5,862 nucleotides of DNA from positions 1-5,862 of the forward strand of contig JBDKIU010000183.1 in the NCBI GenBank assembly GCA_039796915.1, in the 5' to 3' direction. Both the position numbers and the translations under genes were made by a program. Below are positions 1-5,862 of the stretch, piece after piece. The notes under the pieces were generated by a model. The model saw nothing but the letters and a program-made list of their open reading frames with translations, was not told the origin of the DNA and did no database searches. This stretch comes from REEB481 sp039796915. Lineage in GTDB: Bacteria > Bacteroidota > Bacteroidia > NS11-12g > UBA955. Position 1 is the first letter of the stretch. Every line of letters starts with the position of its first letter.

Positions 1-323
1 TCGACCCTATGGCAGCTGCGCAATATGCGTATTTGTGTGCGGAACTGGAACAACTGACGGGAGGGCGCAGCACCTGCAATACCAGTGGATTGCCTCCGCA
101 GGAAGCACCGCCCACGCTGCAGGTTTTTCCAAATCCGGCGCACAGTTTCTTCACGGTACGAGGTATTATGCCCGAGGACACTTTGCGCCTCCTGGACCTG
201 AATGGTCGTGTGTTGATGATGCAACGCGCGGAACCTACGTTCGATGTGCGCAGCCTGACTCCGGGCATCTACCTGTTGCAGTCCGGCCCAAACATGCTGC
301 GCATCCTGGTTTCCGCTGACTAA
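1..323 (+). CDS. C-terminal fragment of a secreted protein with a type IX secretion (Por) sorting domain; 5' end outside the window
   Basis: The frame is open to the left edge (codons for Asp-Pro precede the Met at base 9), so that Met is probably internal and this is the tail of a longer protein. From about base 117 the translation is a classic T9SS type A C-terminal domain: the LQVFPNPAH entry motif, a hydrophobic strand, the LRLLDLNGRVL strand, then FDVRSLTPGIYLLQ and a final RILVSAD strand. In known family members this beta-sandwich directs the protein across the outer membrane through the T9SS and is then usually cleaved, with the protein released or attached to the cell surface. A roughly 20-residue Pro/Gly/Ser/Thr linker with one Cys precedes it. 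The catalytic or adhesive part lies upstream and cannot be seen, so the protein's own function is unknown. It ends 36 nt from the convergent SQR gene, with no clear terminator hairpin between them. Confidence 0.9.
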   Translation, partial: DPMAAAQYAYLCAELEQLTGGRSTCNTSGLPPQEAPPTLQVFPNPAHSFFTVRGIMPEDTLRLLDLNGRVLMMQRAEPTFDVRSLTPGIYLLQSGPNMLRILVSAD

Positions 324-359
324 TTCAGGAATTCCACGCGTTAACTCGGCAGGAATGCA

Positions 360-1562
360 TTACATCTTTCCTTGCAGGATTCTGTGCCAATACAGCCAGG
401 GCAATACGCGTTTTTTCAGCTGATACATGCTCCAGCGTTCCTTGCTTTGGTCAAAGGGGAAGGTTTCGGTTGGCTCGTTTTCATAATTAAACTCTGCCAA
501 AACCAACTTGCCGTAGCCGGTGATGAGCGGACAACTTCCATAGCCGTCGTAGCTGGCCGACAATGGCTTTCCTTCCATAGCTGAAATCAGATTCTCCACC
601 AGAACCGGAGCTTGTTTGCGCACGGCAGCGCCCGTTTTGGCATTGGGCGTATTGGTGGCATCACCCAAGGCAAACACCCTCGGAAAACGGACATGCTGCA
701 ATGTATGTTTATCTACGTCAATCCAGCCCAAAGGACTCCCGGGCATGGCCAGCGGACTGTTTTTGATAAAATCAGGTGCACTTTGCGGCGGCACCACATG
801 CAACATGTCGAACTGCTTTTCCACCTCTTGGGTCGTTCCGTCGGCATTGCTTAGGCGAAACCATGCCTTATGCGCCGGGCCGTCCACACGAATCAACTCG
901 TGTTTAAAGTTCAGCGCGATGTCGTAACGGCGTACCGCCTTCATCAGCGTATCGGCGTATTTCTTGATGCCGAAGATGACACTTCCGGCGCTGCAAAACT
1001 CCACGTGCACCTTGCCTTTCAGTCCGTTTTTCCGGAAATAATCACCGGCCAGATACATGATTTTCTGCGGCGCACCTCCGCATTTCACCGGCGTTCCCGG
1101 ACTGGTAAAAATGGCTTTCCCAGCCTTCAAACCCTGGAGCAGCTGCCAGGTATAAGGCGCATAATCGGGATGATAATTGGACGTTACACCATGACTGCCC
1201 AGGGTTTCCTTCAATCCTTCAATTTTGTGCCAGTCCAGCTGGATTCCGGGCGCAGCCACCAGCCATTGATAGCCAATACTGCCGTGTCCCGCGGTATGCA
1301 CCATGTTGTGTTCGGCGTCTATCTCCGTAGCCCGGTCACAAATCCATTCCGCACCGGGCGGTATGTAATCTGCTTCCGGCCTGATGGTATCGGCCATATT
1401 AAAAACGCCACCGCCCACAAGCGTCCAGGCCGGCTGGTAATAATGCTGTTGCGATGGTTCTATAATGGCCAGACTGAGCTCCGGCTTTCTGGCGCGCAGG
1501 CGTGAAGCCACAGATAATCCGGCATCGCCACCGCCAATAATCAGGATGTCAACATGTTTCAT
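360..1562 (-). CDS. sqr: Sulfide:quinone oxidoreductase, mitochondrial SQOR-like (type II), FAD-dependent
   Basis: Predicted 400-aa flavoprotein. Family members oxidise sulfide to sulfane sulfur and pass electrons to the membrane quinone pool, acting at the cytoplasmic membrane. Residues 5-15 form the FAD-binding Rossmann motif (DILIIGGGDAG). The two redox cysteines expected of the type II/human class are present: Cys161 in TPVKCGGAPQKIMYL and Cys344 in YDGYGSCPLITGYGK. The second flavin motif, FALGDATN, is at 298-305. The C-terminus (ETFPFDQSKERWSMY, then a Trp/Leu-rich, basic tail) resembles the amphipathic membrane-association region of human SQOR. The reading frame is open upstream to base 1757, but I start it at 1562 because family members begin just before the Rossmann strand and the 65 extra residues look unrelated to any domain. 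An in-frame Met at 1607 is an alternative. No Shine-Dalgarno is evident. No other sulfur gene is in view, so a role in sulfide detoxification rather than autotrophy is inference. Confidence 0.93.
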   Translation of the reverse strand: MKHVDILIIGGGDAGLSVASRLRARKPELSLAIIEPSQQHYYQPAWTLVGGGVFNMADTIRPEADYIPPGAEWICDRATEIDAEHNMVHTAGHGSIGYQWLVAAPGIQLDWHKIEGLKETLGSHGVTSNYHPDYAPYTWQLLQGLKAGKAIFTSPGTPVKCGGAPQKIMYLAGDYFRKNGLKGKVHVEFCSAGSVIFGIKKYADTLMKAVRRYDIALNFKHELIRVDGPAHKAWFRLSNADGTTQEVEKQFDMLHVVPPQSAPDFIKNSPLAMPGSPLGWIDVDKHTLQHVRFPRVFALGDATNTPNAKTGAAVRKQAPVLVENLISAMEGKPLSASYDGYGSCPLITGYGKLVLAEFNYENEPTETFPFDQSKERWSMYQLKKRVLPWLYWHRILQGKM

Positions 1563-1707
1563 AGCAGGTAGGGTTTGAATGGTTTGTCCTGCTTGTCCGT
1601 ATGCCATTGAATCTCCGGATGCGCATGCTTCCTGAAGCAAGATGCAGTAATCCGAAATCCAACATGCCAAACATGGACATGCAAGTATTTCAAAGTACCA
1701 GCATTCA

Positions 1708-1721
1708 GCGGCCCGGGCCGC
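1708..1721. repeat. Perfect 14-bp GC-only palindrome
   Basis: gcggcccgggccgc is its own reverse complement, with no spacer, and is made only of G and C. It abuts the Crp/Fnr-like palindrome at 1722-1735. As RNA it would need to open a loop to fold, leaving a short stem, and no T-run follows on either strand. It is therefore more plausible as a protein-binding site, or as chance in a GC-rich patch, than as a terminator. It lies about 150 bp upstream of the SQR start. Confidence 0.4.
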
Positions 1722-1735
1722 GTGACTGTAGTCAC
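1722..1735. promoter_or_regulatory. Candidate Crp/Fnr-family operator upstream of SQR
   Basis: The sequence gtgact-gt-agtcac has perfect 6-bp arms and fits the GTGA-N6-TCAC core recognised by many Crp/Fnr-family regulators. The outer bases of the full TGTGA-N6-TCACA consensus are not matched: the flanks are C before and C after. It sits about 160-173 bp upstream of the chosen SQR start, a plausible distance only if the SQR transcript has a long leader. Assignment to a regulator is inference. Confidence 0.3.
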
Positions 1736-1770
1736 CGATACGGCTGCGCCCGGTCACATACGCAACTGAG

Positions 1771-1783
1771 ATGGCTCAGCCAT
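1771..1783. repeat. Short inverted repeat just downstream of polA
   Basis: Arms atggct and agccat are separated by a single C. An overlapping alternative pairing uses ctgag (1766-1770) and ctcag (1775-1779) around a 4-nt loop. The two folds are mutually exclusive. The repeat lies about 40-60 nt past the polA stop and could protect or terminate the 3' end, but no T-run follows on the minus strand, so it is not a standard intrinsic terminator. Confidence 0.3.
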
Positions 1784-1824
1784 ACGCCATGCCACCCGAA
1801 CAACGGGCCGGGAAATCCAGAATG

Positions 1825-4614
1825 TTAATGCGCTTCCAGCCAGTTGTTGCCGTGACCGGATTCTACCAATACCGGCACATGCAGCGGAAGTGCAGATTCC
1901 ATAAGCGCGCGGATTTTGGGTTCCACACGTGCCAGTTCCTCATGCGGAACATCGAACAACAATTCATCGTGTACCTGCAAAATCATGCGGGTTTGAAATC
2001 CTTCTTCCCGCAACATTTTGTGGATGTTGATCATGGCCAGCTTAATCATGTCTGCTGCCGAACCCTGTATGGGCGCATTGATGGCGTTGCGTTCGGCAAA
2101 GCCACGCACGGTCATGTTGCGGCTGTTGATGTCGCGGATGTAGCGCCTGCGGCCCAGCAGTGTTTCCACATACTCGTGACTGCGCGCAAATTCCATGGTT
2201 TCATCCATATAACGGCGGATGCCCGGAAACTCACGGAAGTAGTTGTCAATCAGGTCTTTGGCGTCTTTCCGTGGAATGCCTATGCGCTGGCTCAGACCGA
2301 AGGCACTGATGCCGTAAATGATGCCGAAGTTGACTGTTTTGGCTTGTCGGCGCATCTCTTTATCCACCTGATCCAAAGGCACACCAAATACCCGCGCTGC
2401 CGTCGCCAGGTGGATGTCCACACCCTGACGGAATGCTTCCATCATGGCTTCATCGCCGCTCATGCTGGCAATCACACGCAATTCAATCTGAGAATAGTCG
2501 CAGCTGAGCAGTGTATGTCCTGCATCCCGTGGGATGAAGGCCTTACGCACTTCTTTACCCAGATCCGTGCGGATGGGAATATTCTGCAGGTTCGGGTTAT
2601 TGCTGCTCAGGCGACCTGTGGCAGCCACGGCCTGGTTGAAGCTGGTATGCACGCGTCCGGTTTTTGCAGCAACCATGGTGGGCAGCGCATCCACATAAGT
2701 GCTTTTCAGCTTCTGCAGCTGCCGGTAATCCAGGATGCGCTGCACGATTGGATGTGCCGTAGCCAATCCCAGCAAGGTTTCCTCATCGGTTTGATACTGA
2801 CCGGTTTTGGTTGTTTTGGCCTTGTCGCTGAGCTTCAGCTTGTCGAAGAGCACTTCTCCAACCTGCCTTGGACTGCCTATGTTGAAGCGCACTTCTGCCA
2901 GGGCATAGATTTCCTGCTCCATGTTTTTCGCTTCCACTTCCAGCTGACGGCTGTATTCGTTCAGAAAGTTTGTATCCACGCGGATGCCTTCCTGCTCCAT
3001 ATCGGCAAGCACGTTGATGAGCGGTATTTCCACTTGCTGAAACACCTGATTCACCTTCCCTTCCTGCAATTCACGATGCAGCACTTCATGAAGCTGTAAG
3101 GTGATGTCGGCATCTTCCACCGCATATTCCTTCACTTTTTCCAGCGGCACATCGGCCATGCTGAGCTGGTTTTTACCTTTCTTCCCAATCAGCGTTTCGA
3201 TGCTCACAGGGCGGTAATTCAGGTAATGTTCGGCCAAAATATCCATATTGTGGCGCTTGTCGGGTTCCACCAGGTAATGCGCCAGCATCGTATCAAACAA
3301 AGGACCCTGAACCTGAATGCCATAGCGACGCAGGATGAGGATGTCGTATTTCAGGTTTTGCCCGATTTTCAGGGCCGGGCCTTCGAGGGCAGGTTTGAAT
3401 AAGTTCAGGATGCGCTGACTTTCGGCTGCATCTGTTCCAAAGGGAATATACCAGCCGTGATGCGGGCTGATGCTGATGGCCAGTCCTACGATGTCCGCAC
3501 TGTGGGCATCCAGGCCCGTTGTTTCTGTATCGAAGCAAAACTGTTTTGCCTGCGCAAGCTTTTCAGCAAGGGCTTTACAAGCCTCGTCACCGGAGCAGAT
3601 TTCGTAATTGTGCTCTGTGTCTTCGATGCTGCGCAAGGGTGCAGGCGGTTCAGCTTCTTCGGCCGGAGGCATTGTTGCTGCGGAAGGCCCTGCGGGCGCG
3701 TCGAAGAGGGAAGTTTGCATGGACGCAGACGCACGCACTTCTTCACCGCCAAACACCTTCTTGATGAGCGTGCGGAATTCCAGTTCTTCAAACACCTGCT
3801 TCAGCTCAGGCCTCACCGGATCTACGGTGATGTCAAAATCTTCCAGCTTCACTGGAACCTGTGTATCAATGGTCGCCAGGCTGCGGCTCAGGAAGGCAAG
3901 CTCTTTATGCTGTTCGAACTTTTCTTTCAGCTTACCTTGCAGTTTGTCCAGGTGCGCATAAATTCCTTCCATGCTGCCGTATTGCGCGAGCAGCTTTTGC
4001 GCTGTTTTCTCACCAACACCGGGAATGCCGGGGATGTTGTCCACCTTGTCGCCCATCAGTCCGAGCATTTCCACCACCTGTTCCACCCGTTCAATGTCCC
4101 AGCGTTTGCATACTTCTGCGGGGCCCATAATTTCAAATTCGTTGCCCATGCGTGCCGGCTTGAAGATGAATACATTGTGCCGTACCAACTGCCCGAAATC
4201 TTTGTCGGGCGTCATCATATACACTTCATAACCCTGATCAGCAGCCTGCCAGGCCAGCGTTCCGATGATGTCGTCGGCTTCGTAACCGTCTTTGGTGATG
4301 ATGGGAATGCCAAAGCCTTCGATGATGCGGAAGATGTACGGAATACTCGCAGCCAGGTCTTCGGGCATGGCTTCACGATGCGCCTTGTAATGTTCGTAAG
4401 CTTCATGACGCGCCGTGGGCGCATCCGTATCAAAAACAACCGCCAGATGACTGGGTTTTTGGTTGTTCAGCACGTCCAGCAGCGTATTGGTAAATCCGAA
4501 CATCGCGCTGGCATTGATGCCGGTGCTGGTGATGCGCGGATTTTGGCTGAAAGCAAAGAATGCGCGGTAGATAAGCGCCATGCCGTCCAGCAGAAATAAT
4601 TTTTGATCAGCCAT
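1825..4614 (-). CDS. polA: DNA polymerase I, full length, with 5'-nuclease, 3'-5' proofreading and polymerase domains
   Basis: The protein is 929 aa, almost the length of E. coli Pol I. It removes RNA primers and fills gaps in Okazaki-fragment maturation and excision repair. The 5'-nuclease domain (about 1-290) keeps its acidic metal ligands: Asp10, EADD at 112-115, TPDKD at 136-139 and MGDKVDN at 187-193, followed by the helix-hairpin-helix GIPGVGEKTA. A Pro/Ala/Glu-rich linker (about 292-335) contains QTSLF at 300-304, which resembles a beta-clamp-binding motif. The 3'-5' exonuclease appears active: FDTET gives Asp362/Glu364, NLKYD gives Asp424, and YAVED gives Tyr497/Asp501. In the polymerase domain, motif A DYSQIELR is at 706-713, motif B (RRQAKTVNFGIIYG) is at 755-768 with Phe763 at the sugar-selecting position, and motif C VHDE is at 881-884. 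The start MADQKLFLLDG fits the family N-terminus. The 49-nt spacing from the upstream 123-aa gene allows co-transcription. Confidence 0.98.
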   Translation of the reverse strand: MADQKLFLLDGMALIYRAFFAFSQNPRITSTGINASAMFGFTNTLLDVLNNQKPSHLAVVFDTDAPTARHEAYEHYKAHREAMPEDLAASIPYIFRIIEGFGIPIITKDGYEADDIIGTLAWQAADQGYEVYMMTPDKDFGQLVRHNVFIFKPARMGNEFEIMGPAEVCKRWDIERVEQVVEMLGLMGDKVDNIPGIPGVGEKTAQKLLAQYGSMEGIYAHLDKLQGKLKEKFEQHKELAFLSRSLATIDTQVPVKLEDFDITVDPVRPELKQVFEELEFRTLIKKVFGGEEVRASASMQTSLFDAPAGPSAATMPPAEEAEPPAPLRSIEDTEHNYEICSGDEACKALAEKLAQAKQFCFDTETTGLDAHSADIVGLAISISPHHGWYIPFGTDAAESQRILNLFKPALEGPALKIGQNLKYDILILRRYGIQVQGPLFDTMLAHYLVEPDKRHNMDILAEHYLNYRPVSIETLIGKKGKNQLSMADVPLEKVKEYAVEDADITLQLHEVLHRELQEGKVNQVFQQVEIPLINVLADMEQEGIRVDTNFLNEYSRQLEVEAKNMEQEIYALAEVRFNIGSPRQVGEVLFDKLKLSDKAKTTKTGQYQTDEETLLGLATAHPIVQRILDYRQLQKLKSTYVDALPTMVAAKTGRVHTSFNQAVAATGRLSSNNPNLQNIPIRTDLGKEVRKAFIPRDAGHTLLSCDYSQIELRVIASMSGDEAMMEAFRQGVDIHLATAARVFGVPLDQVDKEMRRQAKTVNFGIIYGISAFGLSQRIGIPRKDAKDLIDNYFREFPGIRRYMDETMEFARSHEYVETLLGRRRYIRDINSRNMTVRGFAERNAINAPIQGSAADMIKLAMINIHKMLREEGFQTRMILQVHDELLFDVPHEELARVEPKIRALMESALPLHVPVLVESGHGNNWLEAH

Positions 4615-4620
4615 GATTGG

Positions 4621-4640
4621 AGGGGTAAAGATAAGCCCCT
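4621..4640 (-). promoter_or_regulatory. Small hairpin in the polA leader, at the ribosome-binding position
   Basis: Arms agggg and cccct (5 bp, 10-nt AT-rich loop) face each other, ending 6 nt before the polA ATG. A stem here would cover the place where a ribosome-binding site normally sits, so it could dampen initiation. The stem is short and could be accidental. The leader has no purine-rich Shine-Dalgarno, which is usual in Bacteroidota. Confidence 0.3.
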
Positions 4641-4654
4641 ACCGGGAATCCAAA
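4626..4654 (-). promoter_or_regulatory. Weak candidate Bacteroidota-type promoter for polA
   Basis: On the minus strand TTTG (4654-4651) is followed after 17 nt by TATCTTTA (4633-4626). The phylum's sigma-A consensus is TTG, a 17-23-nt spacer, then TAnnTTTG. The -7 box has one mismatch, at the last base. If used, the transcript would start only a few bases before the ATG. This is a consensus match only, and similar matches occur by chance. Confidence 0.25.
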
Positions 4655-4663
4655 GGTCCGCGC

Positions 4664-5035
4664 CTACCAGTATTCTTCAGGGTGTTGTTGTTTGAAGCGG
4701 CGCAGGGCTGCCACAAAATCCACGAAGGAAGGAGCTTCTGCTGTTTCCGTTTCGAGTGCTTCCAGCGATTCCAGCTCATGGTAATCGTCATCCTCATCCT
4801 CCGCCCTGTCATCCTGAGCTAGTTTACCCTGAGCGAAGCCGAAGGGAAGGACATCCAACGACGGTAACCCAATCCTGTTCGGAATAAAAAACACTTCGCC
4901 AATCAGCAAAGGCTCGAGCATGCTCATGGCTTGTTTTACGCCCAGCTTTTCCGGGTTGCTGAAGTCGAAACTGCCGGAGCTCACCCGGTCGGCATCGTCG
5001 CGGTATTGGTAATGCAAGCGCAGGATGGGCGTCAT
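4664..5035 (-). CDS. Small acidic hypothetical protein (123 aa) with a repeat-derived internal segment
   Basis: I do not recognise a named family. Residues 1-60 look like a folded domain (an aromatic strand LRLHYQY, then FDFSNPEKLG, LLIGEVFFIP, GLPSL). This pattern recalls small uncharacterised bacterial proteins with an FxNP...GExFF...GLP layout followed by an acidic HE-E-E stretch. That comparison is from memory and uncertain. Residues 64-76 (PFGFAQGKLAQDD) are the translation of a dispersed-type DNA repeat rather than typical protein sequence. A strongly acidic run, EDEDDDYHELESLEALETETAE, follows at 79-100, then a helical C-terminus ending FKQQHPEEYW. No signal peptide or membrane segment is evident, so it is probably cytoplasmic. 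It starts 33 nt past the terminator of the upstream gene and ends 49 nt before polA on the same strand, so the two may share a transcript. The reading frame and codon use look genuine despite the unknown function. Confidence 0.75.
   Translation of the reverse strand: MTPILRLHYQYRDDADRVSSGSFDFSNPEKLGVKQAMSMLEPLLIGEVFFIPNRIGLPSLDVLPFGFAQGKLAQDDRAEDEDDDYHELESLEALETETAEAPSFVDFVAALRRFKQQHPEEYW
4808..4846. repeat. Dispersed-type repeat sequence embedded in a reading frame
   Basis: On the plus strand gtcatcctgagc (4808-4819) and ccctgagcgaagccgaaggg (4827-4846) are two copies of the CCTGAGC...GAAGG type of sequence. I know this type as short, partly palindromic repeats scattered through intergenic DNA in many Bacteroidota and other bacteria. 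Here it spans 39 nt, exactly 13 codons, and is read in frame on the minus strand as residues 64-76 of the 123-aa protein. There is no second copy in this window, so its dispersed status rests on recognition of the motif, not on counting. Confidence 0.6.
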
Positions 5036-5068
5036 GATGCGGGCAAGTTAGTCAGAATTCCGGCCATG

Positions 5069-5101
5069 AAAAAAGCCGCCCCACCAAAGTTGTGGAACGG
5101 C
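5069..5101 (-). terminator. Rho-independent terminator of the DUF2330-like gene
   Basis: On the minus strand a 10-bp stem, GCCGUUCCAC with GUGGGGCGGC (two G-U pairs), closes a 7-nt AACUUUG loop and runs straight into six Us (the A-run at 5069-5074). The stem begins 18 nt after the stop codon of the DUF2330-like gene. It separates that gene from the 123-aa/polA unit. On the plus strand the hairpin lacks a following T-run, so it acts in one direction only. Confidence 0.88.
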
Positions 5102-5119
5102 CTTCATGCGGGAATTGCT

Positions 5120-5862
5120 TTATTTGGCGGAAATATATTGCCGGCGTAGGGCTGGCCACGACAGCAGCAAAGCGGTTGCCAGGATGCCGGCCAGCAGAAA
5201 CCAAACCGGGCCTTGTCCACCGGCGGGCGGATCTTTCCGGGTATTGAAGCGCACAGGCAACATGCCTTGTTCTTCACCTTCGCTGATGCCGGGATCCATG
5301 CCGGTTTGTTCATACTTTTTGTACAGGCTGATGTCCCAGCCGGTCAGCGCGCCGAGCTCCATCAGCTCCATGCGGCGGCGGTTGGGCAATCCGCTGAGGT
5401 ATTTCCGGGCTTCCGGACAACTCATGTCGCCACCGGCAGGCCAGTTGATGATGTAACGCGCCTGGTAGTTTTCGCGGTTGGAAGTAGTTGCAAACATCAA
5501 ATCCTGAGGAAACTGCGCCCTGCCGTAACGCACATGCATTCTGGTGAAAAAAGCGCCGTTGCGTCCTTGCGGGTCGTTCATGTTCAGCCAGTTCACGCCT
5601 GCGCTGATGAGGTCGTTGTACTGCGGCGGATTGCCTACGCATGGATCGCATTTGATACCCCAGTTCGGGGTAACATCCCAGGCGTATTCGGTAAACACGG
5701 CATTGCGGCCTTCGTTGGCATGCTGCCTGGCGAATAAATCCGTGTAAAAGCGGTCAAAATGGGTTTTCACGAAGGTGGGCACGGTTCTGGAAGTAACCAT
5801 GCGCAGGTTGCGGTAATTGGTGGTTTCCACGGCGCCGGTGCGGGTGATGGCATAGATGATCA
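5120..5862 (-). CDS. DUF2330-like membrane-anchored extracytoplasmic protein, N-terminus outside the window
   Basis: About 246 residues are visible. The frame is open through the right edge (IIYAITRTGA precedes the GTG at 5830), so that GTG is internal and the protein continues upstream. The segments EYAWDVTPNWGIKCDPC, FFTRMHVRYGRAQFPQDLMFA and NYQARYIINWP fit my memory of the DUF2330 family, whose function is unknown. A CxxC pair (IKCDPC, codons at 5650-5639) and a third Cys in DMSCPEARKY could form disulfides or bind metal. Near the C-terminus, after a Pro/Gly-rich linker, a single hydrophobic helix (PVWFLLAGILATALLLSWP) is followed by a short basic tail (RRQYISAK). This is the layout of a protein whose main part is outside the cytoplasmic membrane with its C-terminus inside; a signal peptide would be expected in the unseen part. 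It has its own terminator 18 nt after the stop, so it is probably not co-transcribed with polA. Family assignment is moderate; topology is inference from the hydrophobic segment. Confidence 0.75.
   Translation of the reverse strand, partial: IIYAITRTGAVETTNYRNLRMVTSRTVPTFVKTHFDRFYTDLFARQHANEGRNAVFTEYAWDVTPNWGIKCDPCVGNPPQYNDLISAGVNWLNMNDPQGRNGAFFTRMHVRYGRAQFPQDLMFATTSNRENYQARYIINWPAGGDMSCPEARKYLSGLPNRRRMELMELGALTGWDISLYKKYEQTGMDPGISEGEEQGMLPVRFNTRKDPPAGGQGPVWFLLAGILATALLLSWPALRRQYISAK

Larger units (their letters stand above)
1563..1824. promoter_or_regulatory. Palindrome-rich intergenic region between polA and SQR
   Basis: This 262-nt gap lies after the polA stop and before the SQR start, both genes on the minus strand. 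It should therefore hold the polA 3' end and the SQR promoter/leader. It contains at least four inverted repeats, three of them listed separately (1708-1721, 1722-1735, 1771-1783). The fourth is at 1627-1638, gcttc-ct-gaagc, close to the SQR start. None is followed on the minus strand by a T-run, so I cannot call a rho-independent terminator. I found no convincing Bacteroidota promoter (TTG-N17-23-TAnnTTTG) with correct spacing. The frame from 1757 down to 1562 is open but resembles no known protein segment. Confidence 0.5.

Noticed and set aside
9..323. Complete 104-aa gene starting at the Met at base 9
   Set aside because: The frame continues to the window edge, and the content is a T9SS C-terminal sorting domain, which occurs at the end of large secreted proteins.
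324..359. Bidirectional terminator between the convergent T9SS gene and SQR
   Set aside because: The 36 nt contain only a short ggaattcc palindrome and no GC-rich stem with a T-run on either strand.
870..1505. Plus-strand open frame (211 codons) antisense to SQR
   Set aside because: The opposite strand carries clear SQR catalytic motifs over the whole span, and the antisense translation has no recognisable features.
1668..1694. TTTG ... CATGTTTG promoter-like pair for SQR on the minus strand
   Set aside because: The spacer is only 15 nt, below the usual 17-23, and the -7 box lacks its first T.
1563..1757. N-terminal extension of SQR by 65 residues
   Set aside because: The frame is open, but bacterial SQRs start right before the FAD Rossmann motif. 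The extension is Cys/Ala-rich without a signal or domain, and it covers the palindrome-rich region.
1771..3099. Long plus-strand open frame (442 codons) antisense to the polymerase domain of polA
   Set aside because: It lies wholly opposite a highly conserved domain, its translation is rich in His, Gln, Phe and Cys with no recognisable domain, and it has no promoter or neighbour context. It is a by-product of polA codon use.
3457..4599. Long plus-strand open frame (380 codons) antisense to the nuclease half of polA
   Set aside because: It is antisense to the intact 5'-nuclease and exonuclease domains, and its translation is low-information with no motif. It is a shadow of polA.
1..5862. A defence, toxin-antitoxin, CRISPR or mobile-element system
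   Set aside because: No repeat array, paired small genes, transposase, integrase, tRNA or composition shift is visible. The genes are housekeeping, metabolic or uncharacterised.

Overview
The window looks like ordinary chromosome from a member of the Bacteroidota, plausibly of the Chitinophagales/Saprospirales kind. The firmest clue is the protein fragment at the left edge, which ends in a type IX secretion (Por) sorting domain, a signal essentially confined to this phylum. The DNA polymerase I and the weak Shine-Dalgarno context of all the genes fit the same picture. Base composition looks even across the window, and I see no integrase, transposase, tRNA, CRISPR array or other mark of an accessory island.

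Layout. Bases 1-323 (+) hold the C-terminal end of a secreted T9SS substrate. It converges on everything else, which lies on the minus strand. Read in the direction of transcription, from the right edge leftwards, the minus strand holds: a membrane-anchored, DUF2330-like protein cut by the window edge (5862-5120); a strong intrinsic terminator (5101-5069); a small acidic hypothetical protein of 123 aa carrying a dispersed-repeat sequence inside its reading frame (5035-4664); a 49-nt leader with a small hairpin and a possible promoter; full-length DNA polymerase I with all three activities apparently intact (4614-1825); a 262-nt gap rich in inverted repeats, one of them shaped like a Crp/Fnr operator (1824-1563); and a sulfide:quinone oxidoreductase of the mitochondrial SQOR type (1562-360).

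How the genes relate. The terminator after the DUF2330-like gene implies that the 123-aa gene and polA form a new transcription unit. The SQR gene, behind its own long palindrome-rich leader, probably has separate control. No partner of sulfide oxidation (persulfide dioxygenase, rhodanese) is visible, so its position next to polA is probably incidental.

I do not see a previously undescribed multigene system here. The points most worth a second look are a beta-clamp-binding-like pentapeptide in the PolA linker, the dispersed repeat translated within the 123-aa protein, and the operator-like palindromes upstream of SQR.
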